The notes under the pieces were generated by a model that ran no database searches, was not told the DNA's origin, and saw nothing but the letters and a program-made list of their open reading frames with translations. From assembly GCF_019443105.1 (NCBI RefSeq), contig NZ_JAHZIJ010000001.1, positions 496,001 through 560,000 on the forward strand: a DNA stretch of 64,000 nt. The letters are read 5' to 3'. This stretch comes from Paenibacillus oenotherae (GTDB lineage Bacteria > Bacillota > Bacilli > Paenibacillales > Paenibacillaceae). Both the position numbers and the translations under genes were made by a program. Below, piece after piece: positions 47,392-57,254 of this stretch (position 1 is its first letter; each line of letters starts with the position of its first letter).

Positions 47392-47892
47392 TTAGTCCCG
47401 CGACTGTATATGCTCGCTAGCAGCAGCGCTGCCGCCCTCAAGTGAATCCCAGCCCTCCAGGCCGAGCAGCTCAAGCTGCGCTTCGACAAGGGTCCGGAAC
47501 CGTGCGCGATAGATCGAAGCTTGCTTCTTGAGCTCTTCCACTTCCAAGGCTACCTTGCGGGATTTCGCCAATGCTTCGTTAATGATGCGATCCGCATTCT
47601 TCTCCGCTTCCTTGAGAATAAGCTGCGCTTCCTTCTTGGAGTTGCTTTTCAGCTCATCTGCTGCTTCCTGGGCGACGATGATCGTTTTGCTCAGCGTTTC
47701 CTCAATGTTCGCAAAATGATTCAGCTTCTCCTGAAGCGCAAGCGATTGATTCTGCATCTCTTTATTCTCGCGAATGAGCGTCTCATAATCTTTAATCACC
47801 TGATCCAGAAACTCATTCACTTCATCTTCATCATAACCGCGCAGACGACGGCCGAATTCCTTGTTATGTATGTCCAATGGCGTAAGCGGCAT
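47392..47892 (-). CDS. divIVA: Cell-division/polarity protein DivIVA
   Basis: 166 residues from the ATG at 47892 (AGGAGGTG 7-8 nt upstream). The N-terminal membrane-binding hairpin 'PLTPLDIHNKEFGRRLRGYDEDEV' region is followed by long coiled coils to about residue 145. It marks negatively curved membrane at septa and poles, and places MinCD partners and sporulation factors. The C-terminus ends in a short Ser/Ala/Glu tail. Confidence 0.95.
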   Translation of the reverse strand: MPLTPLDIHNKEFGRRLRGYDEDEVNEFLDQVIKDYETLIRENKEMQNQSLALQEKLNHFANIEETLSKTIIVAQEAADELKSNSKKEAQLILKEAEKNADRIINEALAKSRKVALEVEELKKQASIYRARFRTLVEAQLELLGLEGWDSLEGGSAAASEHIQSRD

Positions 47893-48045
47893 TGGCGCAC
47901 CTCCTAAGAGTTTTCGAAGTAAGACTTCATTCGTAAAGATAAGCTGGCTATCGCGGAATGCTGCAGCCGACCCCGCAGCACGCTGAATAAAGGCGTGATT
48001 ATTCCATTTAGGATTCGACAACTCCGCACAAAATCCTGCAACCTT

Positions 48046-48828
48046 TTATTTAAATTTACCGATTTTGACGCGAACCCTGCCTTTTTTGCTTACACCCTCG
48101 ACGTGCAGTACGCGGAATCTGCCTAATCCTTTGAACGAAATCACATCCCCGTCCTTGAGAGGAGCCGACGGATCCTCCTCCACCTTCCAGTTCACTCTGC
48201 ATCTGCCGGCACGGATAGGCTCGACGATCTTGGAGCGGCTGATCCGGTATACATCGCTGGCGATTCCGTCAAGACGCAAAGAAGCCACCGACAAGTTCAT
48301 TTCCTCGAGCTCCGTCTCTGCTGCCTGCAGATCGGCTAGAGGGATGATGTCCGTCAGGACATGAACCCGGTGGACTTGCCGCAAATGAATGTTCAGATAA
48401 TCGGCAATCTCTTCCGCAATCAGACAATGGCAGAACTCTTCATGAACATGCAGATCGCCTATACGATCCCGTTTAATGCCAAGCCCCAGCAGCGCTCCCA
48501 AGTAATCGCCATGATCAAGCTCCAGATGCCCTTGCGATCCGCCGCTAATCTTCAGAAGCGCAATCCCTTCCGGCTCCTCATCCAGAATGCGGTAATCCGG
48601 AGCAATAATCGCACGTTGGCGCTCCGCCCCTTCATAGCCGCCCATCAGCCTGAGCTGAATATCGGGCTGGCGGTTGACCAGGCTTGCAACAATGTCTCTT
48701 TGACGCGGATCAAGGAAATCCGTTCGTTTCAGCTCATGTCCATGGGCTGCTCGCTCGATCCATTCAGACACACGATCGACGAACGGACGCTCATCCGGAT
48801 GAAAATGCACATACAGCTCGTTCTTCAT
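48046..48828 (-). CDS. ylmH: RNA-binding S4 domain protein YlmH
   Basis: 260 residues. The first 180 form the YlmH N-terminal domain ('HFHPDERPFVDRVSEWIERA', 'FLDPRQRDIVASL'). A C-terminal S4 domain follows ('ASLRLDGIASDVYRISRSKIVEPI', 'CRVNWKVEEDPS', 'VSFKGLGRFRV'). It is a ribosome-associated quality-control/cell-division cluster protein in Firmicutes. The start overlaps the ylmG stop by one base (TAATG). Confidence 0.93.
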   Translation of the reverse strand: MKNELYVHFHPDERPFVDRVSEWIERAAHGHELKRTDFLDPRQRDIVASLVNRQPDIQLRLMGGYEGAERQRAIIAPDYRILDEEPEGIALLKISGGSQGHLELDHGDYLGALLGLGIKRDRIGDLHVHEEFCHCLIAEEIADYLNIHLRQVHRVHVLTDIIPLADLQAAETELEEMNLSVASLRLDGIASDVYRISRSKIVEPIRAGRCRVNWKVEEDPSAPLKDGDVISFKGLGRFRVLHVEGVSKKGRVRVKIGKFK

Positions 48829-49094
48829 TACACAAAAATACCGATAATCGCGATAATCCCCATGGCCACGAACTGCAGGGCCAGCAATGCGACAATTGGT
48901 GAAATATCAAGCATGCCGCCGATCGGCGGAATAACACGTCTGAACGGCGTCAGGTAAGGCTCAACCAGCTTGCCCAGCCATTCGCCGATAAAGCTCTCTC
49001 TTGCATTAGGAAGCCACGAGAGCAGGATGTAGCCGATGATCATAATTCGGTATATACTAACTAGCGTTGTAACAAAAGATTCAACTTGATCCAA
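48828..49094 (-). CDS. ylmG: YggT/YlmG family membrane protein
   Basis: 88 residues. Two membrane helices (about 8-28 and 65-87) flank the conserved 'SWLPNARESFIGEWLGKLVEPYLTPFRRVIPP' type loop. Role in division or envelope organisation is not settled. It lies between sepF and ylmH as in other Bacillales. Confidence 0.92.
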   Translation of the reverse strand: MDQVESFVTTLVSIYRIMIIGYILLSWLPNARESFIGEWLGKLVEPYLTPFRRVIPPIGGMLDISPIVALLALQFVAMGIIAIIGIFV

Positions 49095-49101
49095 CTCAAG
49101 G

Positions 49102-49554
49102 TCACCTCATTTTTTTGTAGTCAATCTCGTCTGCCAGCATTTCAGAAATAGCACCTTGAATTTCAACCGATTCCGGCGTGCACAGGAAAATATTAGGGCC
49201 CAGCTTCGATATGCTGCCGCTAAGCGCGTAGATCGTACCGCTCAGGAAATCCACAATCCGGACGGCCTGATCCGTGCGCACCCGCTGCAGATTCACGACA
49301 ACTGACCGGCGCGAACGCAGGTGATCGGCGATTTCTTGCGCTTCATCATAGGAACGCGGCTCATTCAGAATGACACGCACGTTCTTCTGGGAATGAATGC
49401 TGACAACATTATTGCTCTTTGTTGTTTGTTTACGTGCTTCGAACGGAGAGGTTTCATGCTCTTGCTCTTCATGCTGATCTATTCTTTCACGATCAACCAC
49501 TTCCTCTTCCTCCTGCAGCCCGAGAAAATTCATAAACTTGTTCATAACGCTCAT
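49102..49554 (-). CDS. sepF: Cell division protein SepF
   Basis: 150 residues from the ATG at 49554 (GGGAGG 8 nt upstream), overlapping the ylmE stop by ATGA. An N-terminal amphipathic membrane anchor ([13 protein letters not shown]) and an acidic linker precede the SepF core at about 60-145 ('[20 protein letters not shown]', '[20 protein letters not shown]', '[19 protein letters not shown]'). It tethers and bundles FtsZ at the septum. Confidence 0.95.
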   Translation of the reverse strand: MSVMNKFMNFLGLQEEEEVVDRERIDQHEEQEHETSPFEARKQTTKSNNVVSIHSQKNVRVILNEPRSYDEAQEIADHLRSRRSVVVNLQRVRTDQAVRIVDFLSGTIYALSGSISKLGPNIFLCTPESVEIQGAISEMLADEIDYKKMR

Positions 49555-50279
49555 ATCGTATTCCTCCCAACTAGTATGGTACCAAGCCTCAGCCATGTAG
49601 CACCCTCTTCTACCGCCACCTCAAAATCGCCCGACATCCCCATCGACAATCCATTCGCCTGCTTCCTGAGTACCGCTGCGGCATTGAGCTCATCCCTAAG
49701 CTGCCGCAAGCCGCGAAATACAGGCCTAGATTCTTCCGCATCCCCATCCAATGGCGCCATCGTCATCAGCCCGATTGGTTCGATATTCGGCATATCCGCC
49801 ACCACTCGCGCAAATTCCGTCAACCCCTCTGGAGCCAATCCATGCTTGCTGTCCTCGCCAGACACATTGACCTGTATGAAGCAAGGAACTACAATGCCAA
49901 GCTGCTCCGCGCGATTCTGAATCGCCCTGGCAAGCGAAGGCCTGTCCAGTGAATGTATATATGTAAATTTACCTACGACGTCCTTCACCTTGTTTGTCTG
50001 CAGCGAACCAATAAAGTGCCAGATGGCTTGTCCATCAGGAGATGACCCGCCATCTCCCTGGGCGGCAGCACCGCTGATCGCATTCCACTTGGCAGAGGCA
50101 TCCTGCCACCGGTTCTCTCCTAGATGACGCAGCCCATGGCGGAGTGTCTCCTCCGTCTGCTCGATGCCGACATATTTGGTCACCGCTATAATCTCAATGT
50201 CTTCTCTGCTTCTGCCGCTGCGCAAGCATGCTTCGTAAAGCCGACGCTCTACAGTTTCAATACGCTCTGATAATGTCAC
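49551..50279 (-). CDS. ylmE: PLP homeostasis protein (YggS/YlmE family)
   Basis: 242 residues, a single TIM-barrel PLP-binding protein without decarboxylase partner domain. PLP lysine in '[10 protein letters not shown]'. '[13 protein letters not shown]', '[16 protein letters not shown]' and '[23 protein letters not shown]' are family marks. It buffers pyridoxal phosphate. GTG start at 50279 overlaps the pgeF stop (GTGA). Confidence 0.93.
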   Translation of the reverse strand: MTLSERIETVERRLYEACLRSGRSREDIEIIAVTKYVGIEQTEETLRHGLRHLGENRWQDASAKWNAISGAAAQGDGGSSPDGQAIWHFIGSLQTNKVKDVVGKFTYIHSLDRPSLARAIQNRAEQLGIVVPCFIQVNVSGEDSKHGLAPEGLTEFARVVADMPNIEPIGLMTMAPLDGDAEESRPVFRGLRQLRDELNAAAVLRKQANGLSMGMSGDFEVAVEEGATWLRLGTILVGRNTI

Positions 50280-51151
50280 GTGCGCGCTTCACCTCTTCTC
50301 ATGCCAATCCAGCTTGCCATTCGCCCGGTAGCTCCTCCTTCCATACGATGGGAAAAGAAAATATCGGTCGAACAGCCGGTACACCACTCAGTCATTTCGA
50401 TATTGATCGGCAAAATTCCTGCTTTTATCATAATCTGTCGGTTTATTTCTTTCAAGTTTATATGCGCTTTTCCTTCCCCCGAACCCGCCACCATGGACTC
50501 GAAAGAGGCTCCGTATCGGGATTGCTTGTCTGCAAGATCACGAACCAGCGGTTCAACACGCTCCAGAACAACGCTGTCCACCTCGTAGCAGCAGCCCCCG
50601 ATCGACGGTCCGATTGCGGCGCGAATATCCTCCGCCCTGCAGCCGAATTCACGCTGCATCGCCCCGGCAGTCTCCCGGGCTATCTCGAGTACGGTGCCCT
50701 TCCATCCTGCATGTGCCAGCGCTATCACTTCTCGTACCGGATCATAATAATAGAGCGGCACACAATCGGCATAGAATGAAGCCAGCAGCACATCCTTCTC
50801 CCCTGTTATGAGCGCATCGGTATCCGCGATTGCCGTATCCCGGCTGCTGCGTCCCCTGCCACGGTCATCAATGGTTACCTTGTGAACATGGCTGCCATGC
50901 ACCTGCTCCGCGCATGTCCAGGCTTCGAACGGCCATTCCAGCGCTTCGGCAACAAGCTGCCGGTTGCGCACAACGTCTTCATCGGCATCGCCAACATGCA
51001 GTCCGCAATTGAGCGATGTCCAGGGATTACTGCTGCTCCCGCCGAGACGGCTGGTGAATCCGCTCGTCAGACGGGCATCAGCATCCATCCATTTCTCTAT
51101 TAAAAAAAGCGAAGGCCCCTTCGCTGCATCCATACGTCGAAAAGCTTCCAT
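50276..51151 (-). CDS. pgeF: Laccase-domain protein PgeF (YlmD), purine nucleoside phosphorylase-like
   Basis: About 291 residues from the ATG at 51151, with GAGGTGAG upstream. Zinc-site motifs of the DUF152 family: 'CAEQVHGSHVHKV', 'ASFYADCVPLYYYDPV', 'LAHAGWKGTVLEI' and 'GPSIGGCCYEV'. Members act on adenosine/inosine or edit cell-wall precursors (YfiH). Position in the ylm cluster supports a division or envelope connection. Confidence 0.92.
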   Translation of the reverse strand: MEAFRRMDAAKGPSLFLIEKWMDADARLTSGFTSRLGGSSSNPWTSLNCGLHVGDADEDVVRNRQLVAEALEWPFEAWTCAEQVHGSHVHKVTIDDRGRGRSSRDTAIADTDALITGEKDVLLASFYADCVPLYYYDPVREVIALAHAGWKGTVLEIARETAGAMQREFGCRAEDIRAAIGPSIGGCCYEVDSVVLERVEPLVRDLADKQSRYGASFESMVAGSGEGKAHINLKEINRQIMIKAGILPINIEMTEWCTGCSTDIFFSHRMEGGATGRMASWIGMRRGEART

Positions 51152-51248
51152 CCAGCTCTCACCTCGCCACAAGTGTACCACAGCAGCGGTCTCTCATGCG
51201 AGTGAATCCCGGATCATCACCCGCATGAGCCTAGCAACGATGAACGGG

Positions 51249-51566
51249 TCAGCGTGCCTGTGCCTCGTCCTCATCACCGCGGTACGCCTTCGTGTCATCG
51301 ATCCGCACAAGCACAACATCAGTGCCGATCTTGACAATATTCCGCCAGGGAATGATCACATCGGTACCGCCGCCGCCGAACAGGCCGAAAAATTTTGTAT
51401 AGTTCGGAACCACAATAGAATCGATCCGCCCCTGCCTAAGATCAAGCTCCAGATCACTCACTTGCCCGAGCTTGCGGCCATCCACGATATTAATAACATC
51501 CTTCGTTTGAAAATCGGATATTTTCAACTCACCGCTCACCACGTTTCCGTCAGAGTTTGCGTCCAA
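51249..51566 (-). CDS. ylmC: PRC-barrel protein YlmC/YmxH family
   Basis: Up to 105 residues. The PRC-barrel core reads 'LKISDFQTKDVINIVDGRKL', 'DLELDLRQGRIDSIVV', 'DVIIPWRNIVKIGTDVVLVRI'. The start is uncertain: a TTG at 51566 lies very close to AAAGGGTG, and a TTG at 51527 would give the usual family start. Linked to sporulation in some Bacillales. It follows sigG on the same strand. Confidence 0.88.
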   Translation of the reverse strand: MDANSDGNVVSGELKISDFQTKDVINIVDGRKLGQVSDLELDLRQGRIDSIVVPNYTKFFGLFGGGGTDVIIPWRNIVKIGTDVVLVRIDDTKAYRGDEDEAQAR

Positions 51567-51709
51567 ACACCCTTTTTTATACTATATGTTCACAATGGGC
51601 AAAATGTCCTGTCATCGCTGAAAAAGTCATCCTGAAGCTGACAAAGCACCTCCGATCCACGATTGAACGCGGGCTGGAGATGCTTCGCTTCCCGTTTAAA
51701 CAAGCTAAA

Positions 51710-51732
51710 AAACGGCGCAGAGCGCGCCGTTT
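51710..51732 (-). terminator. Terminator after sigG
   Basis: AAACGGCGC / GCGCCGTTT, with TTTTTTAGC following on the minus strand; it begins at the sigG stop. Confidence 0.8.
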
Positions 51733-52514
51733 CACGATTTAACATGCTTCTGCATTTGTTGGATGGCCGATTTCTCCAGCCTGGATACCTGTGCCTGTGA
51801 GATGCCGATCTCATCGGCTACCTCCATTTGGGTTTTACCTTCGAAGAACCGCATGGACAATATCATTTTTTCCCGGTCATTGAGCTTCTGCATCGCTTCG
51901 CGCAGCGCGATCTCTTCGATCCAGGAGACATCCTTGTTCTTGTCATCGCTGATCTGGTCCATGACATAGATGGGATCGCCTCCGTCATGATAAATCGGTT
52001 CGAACAATGAGACCGGGTCTTGAATCGCATCAAGCGCGAACACTACGTCCTCCTTAGGAACGTTAAGCGCTTCGGATATTTCCAGAATCGTCGGCTCTCT
52101 TGAGTTTCTGTTCGTCAAGCTATCCCGCACCTGCAGCGCCTTGTATGCGATATCCCGCAAGCTGCGAGAGACGCGGATCGGGTTGTTGTCCCGAAGATAG
52201 CGGCGGATTTCACCGATAATCATCGGCACCGCATAAGTCGAAAATTTCACATTCTGGCCCAGATCGAAGTTATCGATCGCCTTCATCAATCCAATACAGC
52301 CCACTTGAAACAGGTCATCGACAAATTCTCCTCGGTTATTGAAGCGTTGAATGACGCTCAGCACCAATCGCAAATTACCATTGACCAATTTCTCTCTTGC
52401 CGCCCATTCATTGTTCGTTTGTAATGCGGTGAACAGCTCTCGCATTTCAGCATTAGTCAAAACAGGCAGTTTCGCGGTATCCACTCCACAAATCTCGACT
52501 TTGTTTCGGGTCAA
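51732..52514 (-). CDS. sigG: Sporulation sigma factor SigG
   Basis: 260 residues from a TTG at 52514 (GGGAGGT 8 nt upstream), exactly the B. subtilis SigG length. Late forespore-specific sigma. It has the N-terminal 'TRNKVEICGVDTAKLPVLTN', region 2 ('NLRLVLSVIQRFNNRGEFVDDLFQVGCIGL' region), region 3 and region 4 ('KTQMEVADEIGISQAQVSRLEKSA'). A weak SigF/SigG-like motif (GGGGAGATA) lies upstream, but its -35 spacing is poor. Confidence 0.96.
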   Translation of the reverse strand: MTRNKVEICGVDTAKLPVLTNAEMRELFTALQTNNEWAAREKLVNGNLRLVLSVIQRFNNRGEFVDDLFQVGCIGLMKAIDNFDLGQNVKFSTYAVPMIIGEIRRYLRDNNPIRVSRSLRDIAYKALQVRDSLTNRNSREPTILEISEALNVPKEDVVFALDAIQDPVSLFEPIYHDGGDPIYVMDQISDDKNKDVSWIEEIALREAMQKLNDREKMILSMRFFEGKTQMEVADEIGISQAQVSRLEKSAIQQMQKHVKS

Positions 52515-52580
52515 CGTGATTACCTCCCAAGGAGAAACATTAATGTACAGTATCTCCCCGTCCCCCCATTTTATTCCGAA

Positions 52581-52626
52581 ATAAAAACGGCCCCTCCGCT
52601 GGAATAAAAGCCGGAAAAGCCGTTTC
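52581..52626 (-). terminator. Terminator between sigE and sigG
   Basis: AAACGGC..TCCG / CGGA..GCCGTTT stem with T-rich tail on the minus strand (GTTTTTATTTC). Confidence 0.65.
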
Positions 52627-52695
52627 TGTCGCTGCTTGTCAGTACTGGCAGCGCTCTCTTTTGGACAATATTTTTTTATTCCGCTCCTGCTTCGG

Positions 52696-53418
52696 CTACA
52701 CCATTTTGTTGAATTCCTTGCGGAGCCGTTTAATAATCCGTTTCTCCAATCGCGAGATGTAGGATTGCGAAATACCGAGCAGGTCCGCCACATCCTTCTG
52801 CGTCTTCTCTTCCCCGTCAGCAAGCCCGAACCTGAGCTCCATAATCGTTCGTTCCCGGTCAGTCAGCTTGTCGAGCGCCTTGTGCAGCAGCTTGCGGTCG
52901 ACCTGCTCTTCAATATTGCGGTAAATCGTATCGTTCTCGGTCCCGAGCACGTCAGAGAGCAGCAGCTCGTTACCGTCCCAGTCAATGTTAAGCGGTTCAT
53001 CGAACGAAACCTCTGTACGCGTCTTGTTGTTCCGGCGCAAATACATAAGAATTTCATTCTCGATACAGCGCGATGCGTAGGTAGCCAGCTTGATCTTCTT
53101 CTCCGGATCGAAGGTGTTGACTGCTTTAATTAGACCAATAGCTCCAATAGATACCAAATCCTCGATATTAATGCCCGTATTCTCGAACTTTCTGGCGATA
53201 TAAACGACTAGACGCAGGTTTCTCTCAATCAGCATAGCCCGAATAGCGGTATCCCCGGAGGGCAGCTTTTCAAGCAAATATTCCTCTTCTTCCCGTGTGA
53301 GCGGCGGCGGCAGTGCTTCACTTCCACCGATATAATAAATTTCCTCGCTCTTGAGCCCGAATAAAAACAAAACGCGATAATAATATAACTGCAGGACTAA
53401 TTTCCATTTGACGAGCAT
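52696..53418 (-). CDS. sigE: Sporulation sigma factor SigE
   Basis: 240 residues. Mother-cell sigma made as a pro-protein. Residues 1-30 are the hydrophobic pro-sequence ([23 protein letters not shown]) removed by SpoIIGA. Regions 2 and 4 follow ('[19 protein letters not shown]', '[23 protein letters not shown]'). Nearly co-linear with B. subtilis SigE to the last residues (FNKMV). GGAGGG precedes the ATG, which lies within the end of spoIIGA. Confidence 0.97.
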   Translation of the reverse strand: MLVKWKLVLQLYYYRVLFLFGLKSEEIYYIGGSEALPPPLTREEEEYLLEKLPSGDTAIRAMLIERNLRLVVYIARKFENTGINIEDLVSIGAIGLIKAVNTFDPEKKIKLATYASRCIENEILMYLRRNNKTRTEVSFDEPLNIDWDGNELLLSDVLGTENDTIYRNIEEQVDRKLLHKALDKLTDRERTIMELRFGLADGEEKTQKDVADLLGISQSYISRLEKRIIKRLRKEFNKMV

Positions 53419-54395
53419 GCGACTCCATCCCTCCCCGAAGTAGTGTGAACTGGTTCGACCATAACGACGCGGTTGTTCAATAGTGATGGATGGATGATTG
53501 CCTGATAGGCCCCATCTGCGACTAATTTACCAGCATCCAGACCGATTAGCACTTTGCGTGATTGAAATCTTTCGCCTTCCCGCACAATTTCTACGAAATC
53601 CGGTTTAATAGCAAGCATAAATTGCGCACCGCGGTTAACGCCCCGGTAAGGCACCAGCCGCAGGCGATCCTGCAGTGGAAATGACTCATCATGATCGCTC
53701 ATTTCGGCAATCAGCTTATCCACCTGCGCCTCGCGAATGCGGTTCACCCATGAAGCCGGCAGATCTTCCTGCCAGACTGTTGTCTCCATGACCATCACGG
53801 GTGTTCGCGTAAGCGGCTCATACAGCTGGTTGCCGGTATCAATGAGACCGATGCACCGGTGCTCACGATCGCCAATCGTAACCTTCACCTCCGCCAGATG
53901 GCTTGTGACCAAATCTCTTTCTTTGCGCTGCGTCATGACAGAACGATAGATGTACAAACCGACACAAACGATGCTGAATAGAAACACGATGCCCAGCTGC
54001 AGCTTCGGCTGAACCGTTCCGTTGACGAACGACATCGTATTCCACAATTCCTTGGACCCGCTCATAAGCAAATAATGAATCCCGAGCACTGCCCCCGCCG
54101 CCGCAAAATTGACCCCGTAAAAAGCGCCAATATGCCGGATAAAATGCTGCATGCTGCCGAATCCGAACGCCGTCAGCAGCATCACGATTGACAGCATGAT
54201 CTTAATGATGATCGTGAACATGAACGACATCGGCGGAAAGACAAGCAGAATGGCATACATGGCTCCAATTCCTGCGGCAAGCAGCACCCGCCACCACGAG
54301 GCGCGTATATGGCGAACCCAGGCTGTCATCAGCAAGGTTGTGCCGTCAATGAGCAGATTAATCATGAAGTAGACATCGATATAGATAGCGTCCAG
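53397..54395 (-). CDS. spoIIGA: Sporulation sigma-E processing peptidase SpoIIGA
   Basis: About 332 residues if it starts at a CTG at 54395. An aspartic protease with catalytic Asp in '[20 protein letters not shown]' (about residue 180), following five membrane helices. The first ATG (54365) would remove the start of helix 1. The family typically begins with 'VYLD..F..NFLID', matched here by '[14 protein letters not shown]' beginning just after the CTG. AAGG lies 9 nt before the CTG, and there is a stop codon only a few codons upstream. It cleaves pro-SigE at the forespore septum. Confidence 0.9.
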   Translation of the reverse strand: MDAIYIDVYFMINLLIDGTTLLMTAWVRHIRASWWRVLLAAGIGAMYAILLVFPPMSFMFTIIIKIMLSIVMLLTAFGFGSMQHFIRHIGAFYGVNFAAAGAVLGIHYLLMSGSKELWNTMSFVNGTVQPKLQLGIVFLFSIVCVGLYIYRSVMTQRKERDLVTSHLAEVKVTIGDREHRCIGLIDTGNQLYEPLTRTPVMVMETTVWQEDLPASWVNRIREAQVDKLIAEMSDHDESFPLQDRLRLVPYRGVNRGAQFMLAIKPDFVEIVREGERFQSRKVLIGLDAGKLVADGAYQAIIHPSLLNNRVVMVEPVHTTSGRDGVACSSNGN

Positions 54396-54475
54396 GACAG
54401 CTCACCTTCCTGCCATACATCCTCATTCCAGAGCTTGCTCCCGGGCACTCCGACAAGGATCAGCGGCTTGTGTCT

Positions 54476-54508
54476 AGTATAGTTAAAGCCTATTACAATG
54501 TCTGTCTA
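54476..54508 (-). promoter_or_regulatory. Putative Spo0A-type spoIIG promoter with long spacer
   Basis: On the minus strand TAGACA (54508-54503), a 21-nt spacer and TATACT (54481-54476). The B. subtilis spoIIG promoter is known for an overlong (22-nt) spacer activated by Spo0A. A Spo0A-box-like TTGTCGAT lies at about 54536-54543, near -70. Confidence 0.6.
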
Positions 54509-54574
54509 AACATGCCGTCACCAGCCATCTTTTTTTGTCGATGTTTCCTGCTTTGGCAGGATGCAGCTAAACAA

Positions 54575-54608
54575 AAAAAACCGCTTCCCGGTTGCCCGGA
54601 AAGCGGTT
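54575..54608 (-). terminator. Terminator after ftsZ
   Basis: AACCGCTT.CCGG / CCGG.AAGCGGTT, followed on the minus strand by TTTTTTTTGTTT. Confidence 0.9.
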
Positions 54609-54623
54609 GTGCACAGCATATTG

Positions 54624-55757
54624 CTAACGATCATTATTGCGGCGATTGCGAAGGAAGGCAGGAATATCAAGCTGATCGCTCGATACCGTGCTTCCAAAGG
54701 GCTTAGGGCCCGGGCTGCTGCTTGTGCCAGCCGATGGCTGACGGGTGTCGGCTGCTGCTTCAGCAGGCTGTGCACCCGTTGAACGGCGTAGAGTCTGGCT
54801 TCCACGATGCTCGAAACCTGTCGCGATAACCGTTACTTTAATATCTTCCTTCAGGTTCTCGTCAATGCTTGCCCCGAAGATCATATTAACATCCGGATCG
54901 GATGCAGAGATCACAATCTCAGCCGCTTCATTCACTTCATACAGCGATAAATTAGCGCCGCCAGTAATATTCATGATAATACCGCGAGCTCCGTCAATGG
55001 ACGTTTCCAGAAGCGGGCTTTGAATCGCTTTGCGCGCAGCTTCCGCCGCCCGATTCTCGCCTGTCGCAGCACCAATACCCATAAGTGCAGAACCGCGTTC
55101 TGTCATAATGGTCTTAACGTCAGCGAAGTCGAGGTTGATCAGGCCCGGAACGGCGATCAGATCAGAGATCCCTTGAACCGCCTGCTTCAGTACATTATCC
55201 GCTTCACGGAATGCTTCCAGCATCGGAGTTTTCTTATCCACGATCTCCAGCAATCGGTCATTCGGAATGACGATTAGTGTATCGACCTTTTCCTTAAGTG
55301 CTTCAATGCCAAGCTCAGCTTGTCCGGAACGCTTGCGTCCTTCGAAGGTGAACGGACGCGTGACTACGCCTACTGTAAGTGCTCCGCATTCGCGCGCGAT
55401 CTCGGCAATAACAGGCGCTGCGCCTGTACCGGTACCGCCTCCCATTCCTGCCGTGACGAATACCATGTCCGCGCCTTTAAGCGTGTTCATGACCGTCTCG
55501 CGCGATTCCTCAGCCGCTTTCTTGCCGACCTCCGGATTCGCTCCTGCGCCTAGTCCGCGCGTCAGCTTATCGCCAATCTGCAGCTTCTGCTCGGATTTGG
55601 CCATATGGAGTGCTTGCGCATCCGTATTGACCGTTATAAACTCTACACCTTTGACACCATTCTCAATCATTCGGTTGACCGCGTTGCTTCCGCCGCCACC
55701 AACTCCGATCACCTTGATCTGGGCAAGTTGCTCCATATCGAAATCGAATTCCAACAT
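54624..55757 (-). CDS. ftsZ: Cell division protein FtsZ
   Basis: 377 residues from the ATG at 55757 (GGGGG 10 nt upstream). Tubulin-like GTPase: '[16 protein letters not shown]', signature '[16 protein letters not shown]', '[11 protein letters not shown]'-type T7 loop ('[12 protein letters not shown]'). A variable linker of about 45 residues ends in the partner-binding tail '[15 protein letters not shown]'. It forms the division ring. Confidence 0.97.
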   Translation of the reverse strand: MLEFDFDMEQLAQIKVIGVGGGGSNAVNRMIENGVKGVEFITVNTDAQALHMAKSEQKLQIGDKLTRGLGAGANPEVGKKAAEESRETVMNTLKGADMVFVTAGMGGGTGTGAAPVIAEIARECGALTVGVVTRPFTFEGRKRSGQAELGIEALKEKVDTLIVIPNDRLLEIVDKKTPMLEAFREADNVLKQAVQGISDLIAVPGLINLDFADVKTIMTERGSALMGIGAATGENRAAEAARKAIQSPLLETSIDGARGIIMNITGGANLSLYEVNEAAEIVISASDPDVNMIFGASIDENLKEDIKVTVIATGFEHRGSQTLRRSTGAQPAEAAADTRQPSAGTSSSPGPKPFGSTVSSDQLDIPAFLRNRRNNDR

Positions 55758-55774
55758 TCTGTTATATCCCCCGT

Positions 55775-57016
55775 TCAAATGAATTCGCTAAACATATTTT
55801 TCAGCCGCTCGAACAGTCCGGGTTTCGGCGACGCAGTGGATCCCGTCTTCTTATTAGCGCTTTTCTTAGGTGCGCTTGCAGAACGGTTACGCATGTACTT
55901 CGAGACGTATTGAATCATCCCCACGCCGCTTGTGAATGCTGGATCTCTTACGCCGATATAATCGGGAACCGCAATGCGTACGGATGACTCCAGTTCGCTT
56001 TGGGCAAGTGCAAGCGTTCCAGGCATTGTTACGGAGCCTCCGGTCAGAACATAACCGTTAACCTTGTCTCCGTATCCAAGACGCCGCACTTCCTGACGAA
56101 TGAGATGAAAGATCTCCTGCATTCGCGGCTCGATAATATTGGCCAAATCGACTTGTGAAAATTCCTTCTCCACATTGCTGCCCATTCGCATGACTTTGAA
56201 CTTCTGATCCTCAGCCGCATCGTCAATTAGCGAACAGCCGAACTTCTGCTTGATCTTCTCCGCCTGCTCCGTTTGTGTACGAAGACCGTAGGAGATATCG
56301 CTTGTCACATATTCGCCGCCGATTGGCAACGTCGAGGTTGCCGTAATGCTGCCCCCTTCGAAGATTGCGATCGTACACTGCCCTGCCCCGATATCCGCAA
56401 GCACAGTTCCCATCATTTTCTCATCCTTGGTGAGCGCCATTTGGCCGGAAGCCAGCGACATCAGAATAACGCCCGATATGCGCAAATTGGCTTTCTCCAC
56501 ACAGCGGACAAGATTATGTATCGCCGTCTTGGCACCGGTAACGACCGTTGCCTCCACCTCAAGGCGAACACCAATCATTCCTCTTGGATCAGAGATTCCC
56601 TCCAGCCCGTCAACCAAATATTGCTTGGGTACGAGATTGATAATCTCCCGTTCAGGCGGAAGCGCGACTACCTTCGCGGCCTGCAACACCCGTTCGATAT
56701 CATCCTCGCCGATCTCTCTGTCCTCGTTCGATACGGCCACAACGCCGTGATTGGTTTGCAGAGCGATATGATTGCCTTGAATACCGACGTAAACGTCGCT
56801 TATTTGAATGCCAACCATGCGTTCAGCATGATCCACCGCATTGCGGATGGATTGCACGGTCTGGTCAATATCAACGATGGCTCCCTTGCGAATGCCTTCC
56901 GAGTCGGCAGATCCAACTCCAATAATATTAATGGTCCCGTTATTCACTTCGCCAATAATAGCTCGAACCTTGGATGTACCGATGTCTAAACTAACGATGA
57001 TGTCGTTGCTGCTCAA
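55775..57016 (-). CDS. ftsA: Cell division protein FtsA
   Basis: 413 residues from a TTG at 57016 (GGAGGTG 7 nt upstream). Actin-like ATPase: '[18 protein letters not shown]', '[16 protein letters not shown]', '[18 protein letters not shown]'. C-terminal amphipathic membrane-targeting helix '[14 protein letters not shown]'. Lies 17 nt before ftsZ; the two are cotranscribed. Confidence 0.96.
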   Translation of the reverse strand: MSSNDIIVSLDIGTSKVRAIIGEVNNGTINIIGVGSADSEGIRKGAIVDIDQTVQSIRNAVDHAERMVGIQISDVYVGIQGNHIALQTNHGVVAVSNEDREIGEDDIERVLQAAKVVALPPEREIINLVPKQYLVDGLEGISDPRGMIGVRLEVEATVVTGAKTAIHNLVRCVEKANLRISGVILMSLASGQMALTKDEKMMGTVLADIGAGQCTIAIFEGGSITATSTLPIGGEYVTSDISYGLRTQTEQAEKIKQKFGCSLIDDAAEDQKFKVMRMGSNVEKEFSQVDLANIIEPRMQEIFHLIRQEVRRLGYGDKVNGYVLTGGSVTMPGTLALAQSELESSVRIAVPDYIGVRDPAFTSGVGMIQYVSKYMRNRSASAPKKSANKKTGSTASPKPGLFERLKNMFSEFI

Positions 57017-57254
57017 GCCGTGGCACCTCCGTTTCAACAGTTATTGGTACTTTACAGGTATAGTCATATGTTAGTCCCGCACGCTTTTTCTATTAATTCA
57101 ACGTTGTTTATACTTTCCCTCTTTTTTCAACAAATTTTTCGAGGTTGAATATGTTTCCAGCACCGCCCCAAGCGGCTTGTACCCTACATGAATTTGTTAA
57201 AAAGAAAAAAGAGTTTGTAAATCCCCATAATTAAAATTCTATCACTCTTTGCAG
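57017..57254. other. Intergenic region before ftsA
   Basis: A 238-nt AT-rich gap between divIB and ftsA that may hold an ftsAZ promoter. A possible TATAAA with TTGTTG-like -35 at 15-nt spacing is too weak to call. Confidence 0.3.

Noticed and set aside
52520-52570. SigF/SigG promoter for sigG
   Set aside because: A GGGGAGATA-like -10 is present, but the -35 candidate GAATA is at the wrong spacing; kept only as a remark.
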